Source of the DNA: Sphingobacterium athyrii
GTDB lineage: Bacteria; Bacteroidota; Bacteroidia; Sphingobacteriales; Sphingobacteriaceae
Assembly (NCBI RefSeq): GCF_003071065.1
Contig: NZ_QCXX01000001.1
Span: 310,001 to 374,000 of the forward strand
DNA: 64,000 bases
Direction: 5' to 3'
Position 1 is the stretch's first letter. Each line of letters opens with the position of its first letter. Under the pieces are notes generated by a model, which saw only the letters and a list, made by a program, of their open reading frames with translations, made no database searches and was not told where the DNA came from. Below are positions 55,699 to 63,551 of this stretch, piece by piece. Position numbers and translations under genes: made by a program.

Positions 55699-56628
55699 AT
55701 GTCAACGGAAGAATCAATACTGATCAGGGTCAATAGTATCGCCGACTATCATGAAGCGCTGCAGCTTCCCAAACCCCAACATCCGCTTTTTAGCATCACG
55801 GATTTTTCAGAAAATAAGCATATACATCCAGCGGTCGAGACCACCTTTCAGCTCAATCTTTACTGCATTTCCATCAAAGAAGATGCTCAATGCGTATTGG
55901 GATATGGGCCCCATCAATACGACTTCAGGGAAGGCCTGATGACCTTCTTTAAACCCGGGCAGACGATAAGTGTTGATCCGGACACCGCCCACGCCGAAGT
56001 AGGTTATTCCCTTGTCTTCCATCCCGACTTTATCCGCACGTATGATCTGGCCAACAAAATCGGGAGCTACAGCTTTTTCGACTATGAAGTCAATGAAGCA
56101 CTTTTTCTTTCCGACCGGGAAAAAGAGCAGATCCGAAATATCGGTAAAGGGCTCTTAAGCGAATATAAAAGTGCTATCGACAACTATAGCCAAGATGCCA
56201 TTGTCAGTTTCATCGATCTTCTGCTGGTCTATTCGCAGCGGTTTTATAACCGGCAGTTTATTACACGCAAGGTACACAATGTTCCCTTGGTGAGTCGGTT
56301 CGAACAGCTGTTGGATCAATATTTTAATGATGGAACCGAACGCAGCGGTTTACCACAGGTAGGCTATTTTGCTGATCGGCTGAATATGTCCAAAAACTAT
56401 TTAAGCGATTTGTTACGTTCGCAGACTGGCGAGAGCGCACAGAATCATATCCAACATAAACTCATTGAAAAAGCGAAGGATCTGCTGTCCAGATCGGAGC
56501 TTTCCGTTGCTGAGATTGCCTATCAGTTGGGTTTTGAACAACCCCAGTCACTCAATCGTTTATTCAAAAAGAAAACGGAAATTTCACCACTTGAATTTAG
56601 AAGAAAAATGAGCTTTAACAAGCTTTAA
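55699..56628 (+). CDS. AraC-family transcriptional regulator
   Basis: 309 residues from Met at 55699 (MSTEESILIRVNS). The upstream in-frame Met at 55630 gives an unlikely N-terminus. A sensor domain (FQLNLYCISIKEDAQCVLGYGPHQYDFREGLMTFFKPGQTI) is followed by the two AraC helix-turn-helix units (LNMSKNYLSDLLRSQTGE; LSVAEIAYQLGFEQPQSLNRLFKKKTEISPLEFR). It probably controls the aldo/keto reductase gene upstream. Its stop codon is directly followed by a truncated desaturase remnant, so the 3' side of the locus was rearranged. Confidence 0.92.
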   Translation: MSTEESILIRVNSIADYHEALQLPKPQHPLFSITDFSENKHIHPAVETTFQLNLYCISIKEDAQCVLGYGPHQYDFREGLMTFFKPGQTISVDPDTAHAEVGYSLVFHPDFIRTYDLANKIGSYSFFDYEVNEALFLSDREKEQIRNIGKGLLSEYKSAIDNYSQDAIVSFIDLLLVYSQRFYNRQFITRKVHNVPLVSRFEQLLDQYFNDGTERSGLPQVGYFADRLNMSKNYLSDLLRSQTGESAQNHIQHKLIEKAKDLLSRSELSVAEIAYQLGFEQPQSLNRLFKKKTEISPLEFRRKMSFNKL

Positions 56629-56920
56629 CTTTATCGGATTGCTAATTTATGATGCTGTCTGTGGCATGAGCATGGCCACCGTATTCCAGCTGGTCCATGT
56701 AGTTGAAGAAACCGAATTCAAAACCATTGACCAACCCAAGGTCGAAGAAGAATGGATGATCCATCAGATTCAGTCCACGGCCAATTGTGCTACGGGCAGT
56801 AAGGTACTTATCTGGTTGCTTGGTGGCCTCAATTTTCAAGTTGAGCATCAGCTTTTTCCAAAGATCAGTCACGTTCACTATCCAGCGCTCAATCGTATCG
56901 TGAAACAGACCTGTAGGTAG
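56629..56920 (+). pseudogene. Fatty acid desaturase fragment
   Basis: About 97 codons, truncated at both ends. The frame is open from the AraC stop (FIGLLIYDAVCG) and ends with a premature TAG after NRIVKQTCR. The region with GGLNFQVEHQLFPKISHVHY is the third histidine box of acyl-CoA/linoleoyl-type desaturases, but the second histidine of the usual QVEHH is Gln here. The upstream two thirds with the first two histidine boxes, and about 30 C-terminal residues, are missing. A non-functional relic. Confidence 0.82.
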
Positions 56921-56959
56921 AGCAAAAACCTGAAGGGATCGTTTTGTCATAAACAAAAA

Positions 56960-56995
56960 TTAATCAAGCCGGGCAAGTCATTTTGTCCGGCTTGA
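56960..56995 (-). terminator. Terminator of the SDR gene at 57017
   Basis: A 12-bp stem (CAAGCCGG extended by four pairs, one of them G-T) with a 6-base loop; the - strand continues into TTAATTTTT. Confidence 0.8.
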
Positions 56996-57016
56996 ACATA
57001 TCGCATGCGTATTAGA

Positions 57017-57781
57017 TTAGATCAGTTCAAAACCCCCACCAACGTGCAGTACGGTACCATGCACATAGCTTGCGTCATCTGAACTCAAAAATAGACTTCC
57101 GTGCGCGATCTCCCTCACTTCTCCCAGACGTCCGATTAGACTCATCTGTGGAATGATATCTTCTTCAGTAAGCCCCTTGTCTTGTAAGGAAGCCGTAAGC
57201 ATGGGCGTTCTGATTGCACCCGGTGCCACCGAGTTGATTCGTACTCCTTTTACACCATATTCAAATGCAGCTGCTTTGGTCAGTCCCTCAACGCCGTGCT
57301 TAAAAGCCTGATAAGCCGGATTGCCAATAGTTGGCTTAAACGCATTGATCGAGGAAATATTCACAATAGATCCGCCATCGCCCTGTGCCATAAACTGGCG
57401 TAATTCATATTTCATGCAGAGCGCCGTTCCTTTCAGGTCGACGGCCTGTAGACGATCGTAATATACCTCGTCCAGATCCTCAAATGAGTTATTATCAGGT
57501 TTTAGCGCTGCATTATTGACGGCGCAGTCAAGTCTTCCATAGGTATCCACCGCAAACTGAACCATCGCCTCCACCTGCTTGGCATCCGAAATATCCACTT
57601 TGCAGAAGGTAGCCTCCCCACCGTTAGCTTTGATCTGCTCAGCTACTTTAACTCCTTCTTCGGCGTTAAAATCGGCAACAATAACCTTCGCTCCTTCTTC
57701 AGCAAATAATTCCGCTGTTGCTTTGCCCATTCCCATTGCAGCACCTGTCACGATTGCTACTTTTTCTTTAAGTCTGTCCAT
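57017..57781 (-). CDS. Short-chain dehydrogenase/reductase (glucose-dehydrogenase-like)
   Basis: 254 residues. SDR cofactor motif TGAAMGMGKATAELF with VIVADFNAEEG suggesting NAD preference (acidic Asp after the second strand). CAVNNAALKP, VNISSINAFKP (catalytic Ser) and YQAFKHGVEGLTKAAA (catalytic Tyr/Lys) are in place. The C-terminus YVHGTVLHVGGGFELI is typical. Divergent from an AraC regulator 88 bp away, which is the probable controller. Substrate unknown. Confidence 0.93.
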   Translation of the reverse strand: MDRLKEKVAIVTGAAMGMGKATAELFAEEGAKVIVADFNAEEGVKVAEQIKANGGEATFCKVDISDAKQVEAMVQFAVDTYGRLDCAVNNAALKPDNNSFEDLDEVYYDRLQAVDLKGTALCMKYELRQFMAQGDGGSIVNISSINAFKPTIGNPAYQAFKHGVEGLTKAAAFEYGVKGVRINSVAPGAIRTPMLTASLQDKGLTEEDIIPQMSLIGRLGEVREIAHGSLFLSSDDASYVHGTVLHVGGGFELI

Positions 57782-57869
57782 ACTTTCTGATATTTAAAAA
57801 ATTAGAAAATTATATTTAGTAAATATAACGGCAAAAAAATCGCTATTTTTGACATAAATTATATATTTT

Positions 57870-58772
57870 TTGACTAAAACATACTTTCAGTTGCAACGCA
57901 GAATCCCCACCTTAGCTATTGATGAATTTACCCAGAAAAAAAATATCCATTGGGGTACCTACGATTATTTTGCCACTGCGGACCCTGTTCATGACTTTTT
58001 GCGAAATTTCCCGTTGCGCCAAAACTGTTATATGATTTCGATCTGTGTAGCCGGTCATTTAAGAATAAGGGTCAATGGTGAAGAAACGGTCTACCACGCC
58101 GATACCCTGGCAACTTTTAATCCCACAACTGTCATAGAAGGACTGGAGATTTCGGATGATTACAGATGCTATTTGGTGATCTTCACGAAAAGCTTTCTGA
58201 TTGAAACATCGAATAATATCTATTTTTTGGAAAGATTCCGTTTTCTTGGCGATAATGGATTGCAATGCAAAAAACTGAACGAAGGTGAGAAAGCGACACT
58301 AATAGCACGGATAAACAACATTCTGACCAGCCAAAAAGACACAGCTCATCCGTTCAGAAGGGATATCATCCGAAACCTGATCACCATCTTGCTCTATGAA
58401 ACAGAACATATAATTGATACAGACCTGCAGGATCAGCATCTGAACCACCATTTTGGTCAGGAAAAAATGCTCCTTGATTATCAGGATCTATTAAAAAAGC
58501 ATTATCATAAAGAAAGAAAACTCGATTTTTACGCGGGAAAGCTCCATGTATCTACACAGGTACTATCCAATATCGTGAAGAATAAAACGGGTAAGACTGC
58601 CAAAAAGCTCCTGGAAGAAATGCTGCTATCCCATGCCAAAGTACTGTTGAGATCAGGCGAATATAATGTCTCTGAAGTAGCCACATTGCTCAATTATACC
58701 TATGTGGAAGAATTTAGCAGATTCTTTAAGAGAAAAACAGGTACTACCGCATTAAAATACTCCAAGGAATAA
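57870..58772 (+). CDS. AraC-family transcriptional regulator, divergent from SDR
   Basis: About 300 residues. The start is uncertain: a TTG at 57870 is the first available start after an in-frame stop and no ATG exists before residue 50. The N-terminal half is a cupin-like sensor (CYMISICVAGHLRIRVNGEETVYHADTLATF). The C-terminal half carries two helix-turn-helix units (LDFYAGKLHVSTQVLSNIVKNKTGK; YNVSEVATLLNYTYVEEFSRFFKRKTGTTALKYS). It probably regulates the SDR gene at 57017-57781 across an 88-bp divergent region. Confidence 0.87.
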   Translation: MTKTYFQLQRRIPTLAIDEFTQKKNIHWGTYDYFATADPVHDFLRNFPLRQNCYMISICVAGHLRIRVNGEETVYHADTLATFNPTTVIEGLEISDDYRCYLVIFTKSFLIETSNNIYFLERFRFLGDNGLQCKKLNEGEKATLIARINNILTSQKDTAHPFRRDIIRNLITILLYETEHIIDTDLQDQHLNHHFGQEKMLLDYQDLLKKHYHKERKLDFYAGKLHVSTQVLSNIVKNKTGKTAKKLLEEMLLSHAKVLLRSGEYNVSEVATLLNYTYVEEFSRFFKRKTGTTALKYSKE

Positions 58773-58982
58773 TATAAGCCTAAACACCGCCCCAAATTCC
58801 AACGGCGTTTGGACCGTTTTACTTACACGTACTCGCGCTTTATAGATTTCTACTATTTAAATGATGAAGTTTCAGGTAACTTTATTTATCTTTATATTGA
58901 AATAAATATTCGCTTGGCATCTTCCAGCAATAGCCTTGAAAGTAATCGGCATTTTTATTATAAAAACTAAAATCAAACGAAC

Positions 58983-59840
58983 ATGTTTAAAATAATATTA
59001 ACGAGACAATTTTATTTAAGCGTAATAGCAATCGTCATACTACCGCTTACCACCGTGGCTCAAAGTATTCCATTACAACTACTGCCATCAGGTCATATTA
59101 TTGTTGAAGCCGAAGTCGAAGGTAAGAAGGGAAATTTTATATTCGACACAGGCGGTGGAATCAATCTTTTTTTTGATGATTTTGCCAAAGAACTGAAAAA
59201 GAATGAAAGTTATAATTATCTCACGGCATTCCGTGCAACAGGGGAAAAAATGACAATACCTCTTTACCGATCTTCTTCCATTAAATTCAATGGTAAAGAG
59301 TTTAATGATATCCCGTATTCAACATTCGACATGAAATTAGCCGGTATTAATGGGTTGATTTCGCTTCCAATGCTTTATGAAACAGAATTTATTATAGACT
59401 ACACCAAACGACAGCTTATATTTCCAAAGGAGAAACTAAAAAGCGGCAAAATTATTCCGATACAGCTTACTACGAATGCAGATCAATCTCTAGATATCTC
59501 CACTTATGTGTATCTGAATAATAAATACAGAATCAACGTCCTGTTAGACTCAGGCGCTGGCGATGATTCATTTTGGTTTAGCGATAGATTTGTCTCTATA
59601 CTGGGACTGGAACAATCAAAACTTGAAATAACGGAAAAAGCCAGTGAATTTAATCCCGAGATAAAAACAAAATATTATAAAGGACATCTTGAATCCATTT
59701 CCAATTCTTTTGCAAAAGTAGAAAAACCAAAGGTTTCCTTTGTTGAAGGTTTGATCTATGAAGGGAAGACCAGTATCAATTGGCTTGGTAAAAAGCTTGG
59801 ATTCAATTTAAAAGAAAAGGAAATCTATATATTAGATTGA
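58983..59840 (+). CDS. Secreted retropepsin-like aspartyl protease family protein
   Basis: 285 residues with an N-terminal signal peptide (FYLSVIAIVILPLTTVAQS). Two aspartyl-protease half-domains lie in one chain: the first has GNFIFDTGGGINLFF (Asp in DTG), the second NVLLDSGAGDDSFWF (DSG). This is the single-chain two-lobed arrangement of bacterial retropepsin-like proteins, exported here to the periplasm or beyond. Activity is not certain. It is encoded alone between an AraC regulator and a divergent HTH regulator gene. Confidence 0.82.
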   Translation: MFKIILTRQFYLSVIAIVILPLTTVAQSIPLQLLPSGHIIVEAEVEGKKGNFIFDTGGGINLFFDDFAKELKKNESYNYLTAFRATGEKMTIPLYRSSSIKFNGKEFNDIPYSTFDMKLAGINGLISLPMLYETEFIIDYTKRQLIFPKEKLKSGKIIPIQLTTNADQSLDISTYVYLNNKYRINVLLDSGAGDDSFWFSDRFVSILGLEQSKLEITEKASEFNPEIKTKYYKGHLESISNSFAKVEKPKVSFVEGLIYEGKTSINWLGKKLGFNLKEKEIYILD

Positions 59841-59950
59841 TTACTATCCTAGAATAGCTGCGCATTGTCGGAGGATACAGTAATGACACTTCAACCAACT
59901 ATTCGCAGTTTAGAGAAACCGGTACAACGGAACCTTTAAGGTTGCAAAAA

Positions 59951-60904
59951 TTAAATTTCATTCGCTGCTATTACCCGTGCTTTATAAAGCTCAATCTTTT
60001 GATAAACCTTGTTAAAAAACATTTTCTTGTCCCGCGTTCCGGCCGTATTTAACAACCTTGAATTTTTAAGCTGATGCTGATAAAAATTTGAAGCATGTTG
60101 GCAAGTGTCTTTATCATTTGTAATGAAATACCCCAACATCGTATGGGGAACAAATAGCGACTTTCTGTCTTTGTTTCCAACTAAAACATTATTGTTTAAG
60201 ATCAAGAGTTCGTGGTAATATAGTTGATACTGATCGTTATTCGGGATACATTTTTTTTCCAATGAAAACACCAACTCCTTGATCTGATCACAGAGGATCT
60301 TCCCATTGTCAGCCGTCAATAGACCCGCTTGGGAAAAATACATAATCTGCTGTAGTGTACTATTGATCGTGGTATCATTCCAGATCTCTTTCACTCTGAT
60401 GGACGAATAATAATCGTTCAGCTTTTGCCCCCTATTGTCCATTGGTGTTTTTGACAAAAACGACTCAAAAGAAACCTCCAACTCATCCGGGCTCAATAAA
60501 TTAAGCCAAACATACCGCTTAAAACGAGATAATAATCCTGTATTTATCGTATAGAAGATCGGTATATCCTTGGCAGAATAATACAGGAACGTCTCAAGAT
60601 TAGGCTTAAATTCTGTTAAAGACCTAAAGGAATTTTCGAGGTAATTTGACAGATCATCGAATGACTGAATTTCTGTTGTCCTTTTCACTAAAACATGATC
60701 ACTGTTCTGAAACATCTTATCCAAAGAAAGTGAAAAGTGATTCGCTAGCTGTACTGTCTCCTCTATTGAAAATTTACTCTTCATCGAAATTCTCCGGTGT
60801 GCAGCGTCGTAGCTGATATCAAGTGCACTTGCTATAGCCTCGATGACCGACCTCGTTGCATCTATTTTTCGTTGTATTTCCTGGATCAGCTTTTCTTGAT
60901 ACAT
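59951..60904 (-). CDS. Helix-turn-helix regulator, divergent from HMG-CoA reductase operon
   Basis: About 317 residues from Met at 60904 (MYQEKLIQEIQRKIDATRSV); a longer frame starts at 60931 inside the first operator repeat. An N-terminal XRE/BetR-like helix-turn-helix is seen (VIEAIASALDISYDAAHRRISMKSKFSIEETVQLANHFSLSLDKMF, about 20-65). The rest is a mostly helical domain of about 240 residues of the kind found in Bacteroidota regulators of unknown ligand. It is transcribed away from the lipid operon that starts at 61032, with three phased repeats between them, which makes it the likely controller. Confidence 0.8.
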   Translation of the reverse strand: MYQEKLIQEIQRKIDATRSVIEAIASALDISYDAAHRRISMKSKFSIEETVQLANHFSLSLDKMFQNSDHVLVKRTTEIQSFDDLSNYLENSFRSLTEFKPNLETFLYYSAKDIPIFYTINTGLLSRFKRYVWLNLLSPDELEVSFESFLSKTPMDNRGQKLNDYYSSIRVKEIWNDTTINSTLQQIMYFSQAGLLTADNGKILCDQIKELVFSLEKKCIPNNDQYQLYYHELLILNNNVLVGNKDRKSLFVPHTMLGYFITNDKDTCQHASNFYQHQLKNSRLLNTAGTRDKKMFFNKVYQKIELYKARVIAANEI

Positions 60905-60919
60905 AGATCTGTTGGCTTT

Positions 60920-60985
60920 TGCGATTATCACAAAAATAAAAATATTTTTTATTGTTTACCACAATTTATAATGCGATTATCACAA
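60920..60985. promoter_or_regulatory. Three phased operator repeats between the HTH regulator and HMG-CoA reductase
   Basis: TGCGATTATCACAA occurs exactly at 60920-60933 and 60972-60985. A related copy, GTTTACCACAA, lies at 60954-60964 (9 of 11 core positions). Core offsets are 31 and 21 bp, near three and two helical turns, so all three face the same side of the DNA. A TTTG -33-like element (60990-60993) follows the last copy. Confidence 0.65.
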
Positions 60986-61031
60986 TAAATTTGTTAGACA
61001 AAACAAAAAGTCATTTTATTAAAATCTGCAT

Positions 61032-62249
61032 ATGAAAACATCGCTAAAAATACCTACACAATCAGTTGATCAAGCTGAAAACTTATGTGCTTTACCTTTT
61101 TCGTCGGAGATTAGCAACAAAGGAACGGAGCAACTACGGTGCTACCTAAGCGAAAAAACGAACCAGCAATTTCCTACATTGACCGATACAAAAATCGACC
61201 TATCGCTACTAAATGGAAATATTGAGAACTTCATTGGTATGAGTCAAGTGCCAACAGGGATTATCGGTCCGTTAAAAGTCCATGGAACTGCTGCCAACGG
61301 CGCATACTATGTCCCATTGGCCACCAGTGAGGGGGCGTTGGTTGCTTCTTATCATCGTGGAGCAAGGGCCTGCCTGCTGGCAGGAGGAATCACATCGATC
61401 TGTCTAAAAGAAGGTGTTCAGCGAAGTCCCGTATTCAAATTTGAAAACCTAAATGATTTAAGCCTTTTCGTTTCGTGGTTCCTTGCTGAGAAAGACTGTC
61501 TTCAGGATATCGTTAAGAAAACAAGTCGTTTTGCAAAATTAACGGACACAAAAATCCAGATTGAAGGCAATCATCTGACCATCTCATTTGAATACTTCAC
61601 CGCAGATGCGGCGGGACAAAATATGGTCACCATCTGTACAGATGCTATCTGTCGGTTTATTGTCAGTCTCTGCCCGGTCAAGCCTACGCACTGGTTTATT
61701 GAGGGGAACAGTTCCGGCGACAAAAAGGCTACGGCAAATTCCTTCAACAATGTTAGAGGTAAGAAAGTAACGGCAGAAATAAAACTATCGGCCAGCATTG
61801 TATCGGAAGTACTCAAAACATCCGCCGAACTTATGGATAGATACTGGCGTAGCTCCACCATGGGGATCATCCAAAGCGCTGCCATAGGCGCACACGGTCA
61901 CTATGCCAATGGACTGGCGGCCCTATTTTTAGCTACAGGCCAAGATGTTGCCTGTGTAGCCGAAGCCGCTACCGGCATCACAAGAATGGAATTAAATAAA
62001 GATGGATCACTCTATGCCAGCGTCACCTTACCAAACCTGATCATAGGGACTGTTGGCGGAGGTACAAATCTACCTACTCAAAAGGAATGTTTGGAGATCA
62101 TGGATTGTTACGGAGAAGGAAACTCAATAAAATATGCCGAGATAGCCGCAGCCCTTGTACTTGCAGGCGAACTATCTATTGCTGCGGCCCTGTCAGCAGG
62201 CCAGTTTACACAGGCACATCAAAAATTCGGCAGAAAAAAAACAATATAA
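61032..62249 (+). CDS. HMG-CoA reductase (class-I-like)
   Basis: 405 residues. Reduces HMG-CoA to mevalonate. Catalytic residues can be placed: Glu100 in LATSEGALVAS, the Lys231/Lys232 pair in SSGDKKATAN, Asp305 in ATGQDVACVAEA and His396 in TQAHQKFGR. ENFIGMSQVPTGIIGPLKV and IGTVGGGTNLPTQKECL match class I (NADPH-type, eukaryote/archaea-like) rather than the class II form. No membrane domain, so it is soluble. First gene of an operon whose next stop-start gaps are 2, 2 and 5 bp; HMG-CoA synthase and mevalonate kinases are not in the window. Confidence 0.95.
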   Translation: MKTSLKIPTQSVDQAENLCALPFSSEISNKGTEQLRCYLSEKTNQQFPTLTDTKIDLSLLNGNIENFIGMSQVPTGIIGPLKVHGTAANGAYYVPLATSEGALVASYHRGARACLLAGGITSICLKEGVQRSPVFKFENLNDLSLFVSWFLAEKDCLQDIVKKTSRFAKLTDTKIQIEGNHLTISFEYFTADAAGQNMVTICTDAICRFIVSLCPVKPTHWFIEGNSSGDKKATANSFNNVRGKKVTAEIKLSASIVSEVLKTSAELMDRYWRSSTMGIIQSAAIGAHGHYANGLAALFLATGQDVACVAEAATGITRMELNKDGSLYASVTLPNLIIGTVGGGTNLPTQKECLEIMDCYGEGNSIKYAEIAAALVLAGELSIAAALSAGQFTQAHQKFGRKKTI

Positions 62250-62251
62250 AA

Positions 62252-62833
62252 ATGGAAACAAAAAAAGAAAATAGATGGAATGTGCCAAATGCACTTTCCA
62301 TTTACCGCCTACTAGCATTACCTTTTATTAGCTATGCCATATTAATTGAAAATAGGAATCTCTTTATATTATTATTGTCTATAAACCTTATAACGGACAT
62401 ACTCGACGGATTAATCGCCAGACTATTTAAACTTCAGACAGAATTTGGAGCTAAACTGGATTCGGTTGCGGACATAGGGACATACCTGATGGCCTTCATG
62501 GGAATGATAACACTGGAAAAAGCTTTCGTAGCGACGTATAAAATCCAATTTATGATTCTTATTGTCTTATGGATCGTTCCACAAGTATATGCACTTATCC
62601 GATTCCAACGGTTCCCCAGCTTTCATTTATGGTCTTATAAAATAACTGGCTACCTACAGGGCATATTTATCTTTAGCTACTTCGTGCTAGGATTTCATGC
62701 AATCTATTTTCATTTGATGCTAATCGTGAGCTGTCTGGCTTATCTGGAGGAATTAATTCTAGTGATTACCTTACCAAAGCTACAATCCAATTTGAAGAGC
62801 ATATTCCTTATCCAACAACAAAAAGGAGGTTGA
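62252..62833 (+). CDS. CDP-alcohol phosphatidyltransferase family protein
   Basis: 193 residues from Met at 62252 (METKKENRWNVPNALS). Longer frames overlap the previous gene and are not credible. An inner-membrane enzyme with about six helices. The full CAPT signature is present as D49-x2-D52-G53-x2-A56-R57-x8-G66-x3-D70-x3-D74 (DILDGLIARLFKLQTEFG...). It transfers a phospho-alcohol from a CDP-activated donor to an acceptor, as in phosphatidylglycerophosphate or archaetidyl synthases. Substrate unknown. Lies 2 bp after HMG-CoA reductase and 2 bp before the CDP-diglyceride-synthase-like gene. Confidence 0.92.
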   Translation: METKKENRWNVPNALSIYRLLALPFISYAILIENRNLFILLLSINLITDILDGLIARLFKLQTEFGAKLDSVADIGTYLMAFMGMITLEKAFVATYKIQFMILIVLWIVPQVYALIRFQRFPSFHLWSYKITGYLQGIFIFSYFVLGFHAIYFHLMLIVSCLAYLEELILVITLPKLQSNLKSIFLIQQQKGG

Positions 62834-62835
62834 CC

Positions 62836-63546
62836 ATGTATCTGTTTATTGCGAATATATTGCTATTATTTTTTGGAATAGGTGCTTTAGTTACACTGTA
62901 TCTCAATAAGGACAGTCAAGCTGATCGAGCCAAAGCGCGTTGGTTAAAACTCGGAGTTTATTTTCTGGTGCTAAGCTTGGTGTTCTCGTCCATTTATTTT
63001 GAACAAATAAAACTCCTGGCTATTTGCATTGGCATAGTCGGTATTTATGAAATTTTTAAAGCCCAATCATTTTCCAAACGACCAGTTTTTTTCTTCTATT
63101 TTATCTTATTTATTTACCTCATTATCCTATTGGCATTCGTTAAGTTCTGCTATCAGATACCAACAGAGCGTATTTGTTTCGTCTACTTTATAGTCGTCAC
63201 CTTTGACGGGTTCAGCCAACTTAGTGGTCAATTGTTGGGAAAACGAAAACTTATCCCAAAGATTAGTCCCAACAAAACTTTTGAAGGTTTAATTGGAGGT
63301 TTGATATTGGCAGTATCGGCCAGTCTTTTCCTTTTTCATTACATCCCTTTTTCAATTGGATTAACAGTATGGACAGCAGCGCTCATCTGTATTTTTGCGC
63401 TCATTGGAGATCTCTTAGCTTCCTGGTACAAGCGCAGATGTCAAATTAAGGACTATAGTCGATTAATTCCGGGACATGGTGGAATATTGGATCGCTTCGA
63501 TAGCTTTATGTTCTCCGGAGCAATGTATTGGTTAGTTTATTTATAA
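62836..63546 (+). CDS. CDP-diglyceride synthase-like (CdsA/CTP-transferase family) enzyme
   Basis: 236 residues from ATG at 62836, preceded by a strong Shine-Dalgarno AAGGAGG at 62823-62829, unusual for this phylum. About seven membrane helices. The C-terminal signature S-W-Y-K-R-R-x4-KD-x-S-x2-I-P-G-H-G-G-I-L-D-R-F-D (about 199-228) is a perfect CdsA pattern. Uses CTP to convert a lipid phosphate to a CDP-lipid. Its short length compared with essential CdsA (about 270-285) and operon position suggest a second, specialised copy. The essential housekeeping cdsA is presumably elsewhere. Confidence 0.92.
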   Translation: MYLFIANILLLFFGIGALVTLYLNKDSQADRAKARWLKLGVYFLVLSLVFSSIYFEQIKLLAICIGIVGIYEIFKAQSFSKRPVFFFYFILFIYLIILLAFVKFCYQIPTERICFVYFIVVTFDGFSQLSGQLLGKRKLIPKISPNKTFEGLIGGLILAVSASLFLFHYIPFSIGLTVWTAALICIFALIGDLLASWYKRRCQIKDYSRLIPGHGGILDRFDSFMFSGAMYWLVYL

Positions 63547-63551
63547 AAAAT

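Noticed and set aside
62087..62251. N-terminal extension of the CDP-alcohol phosphatidyltransferase
   Set aside because: These 55 codons overlap the end of the HMG-CoA reductase gene and encode a cysteine/arginine-rich sequence unlike the family; the start at 62252 is preferred.
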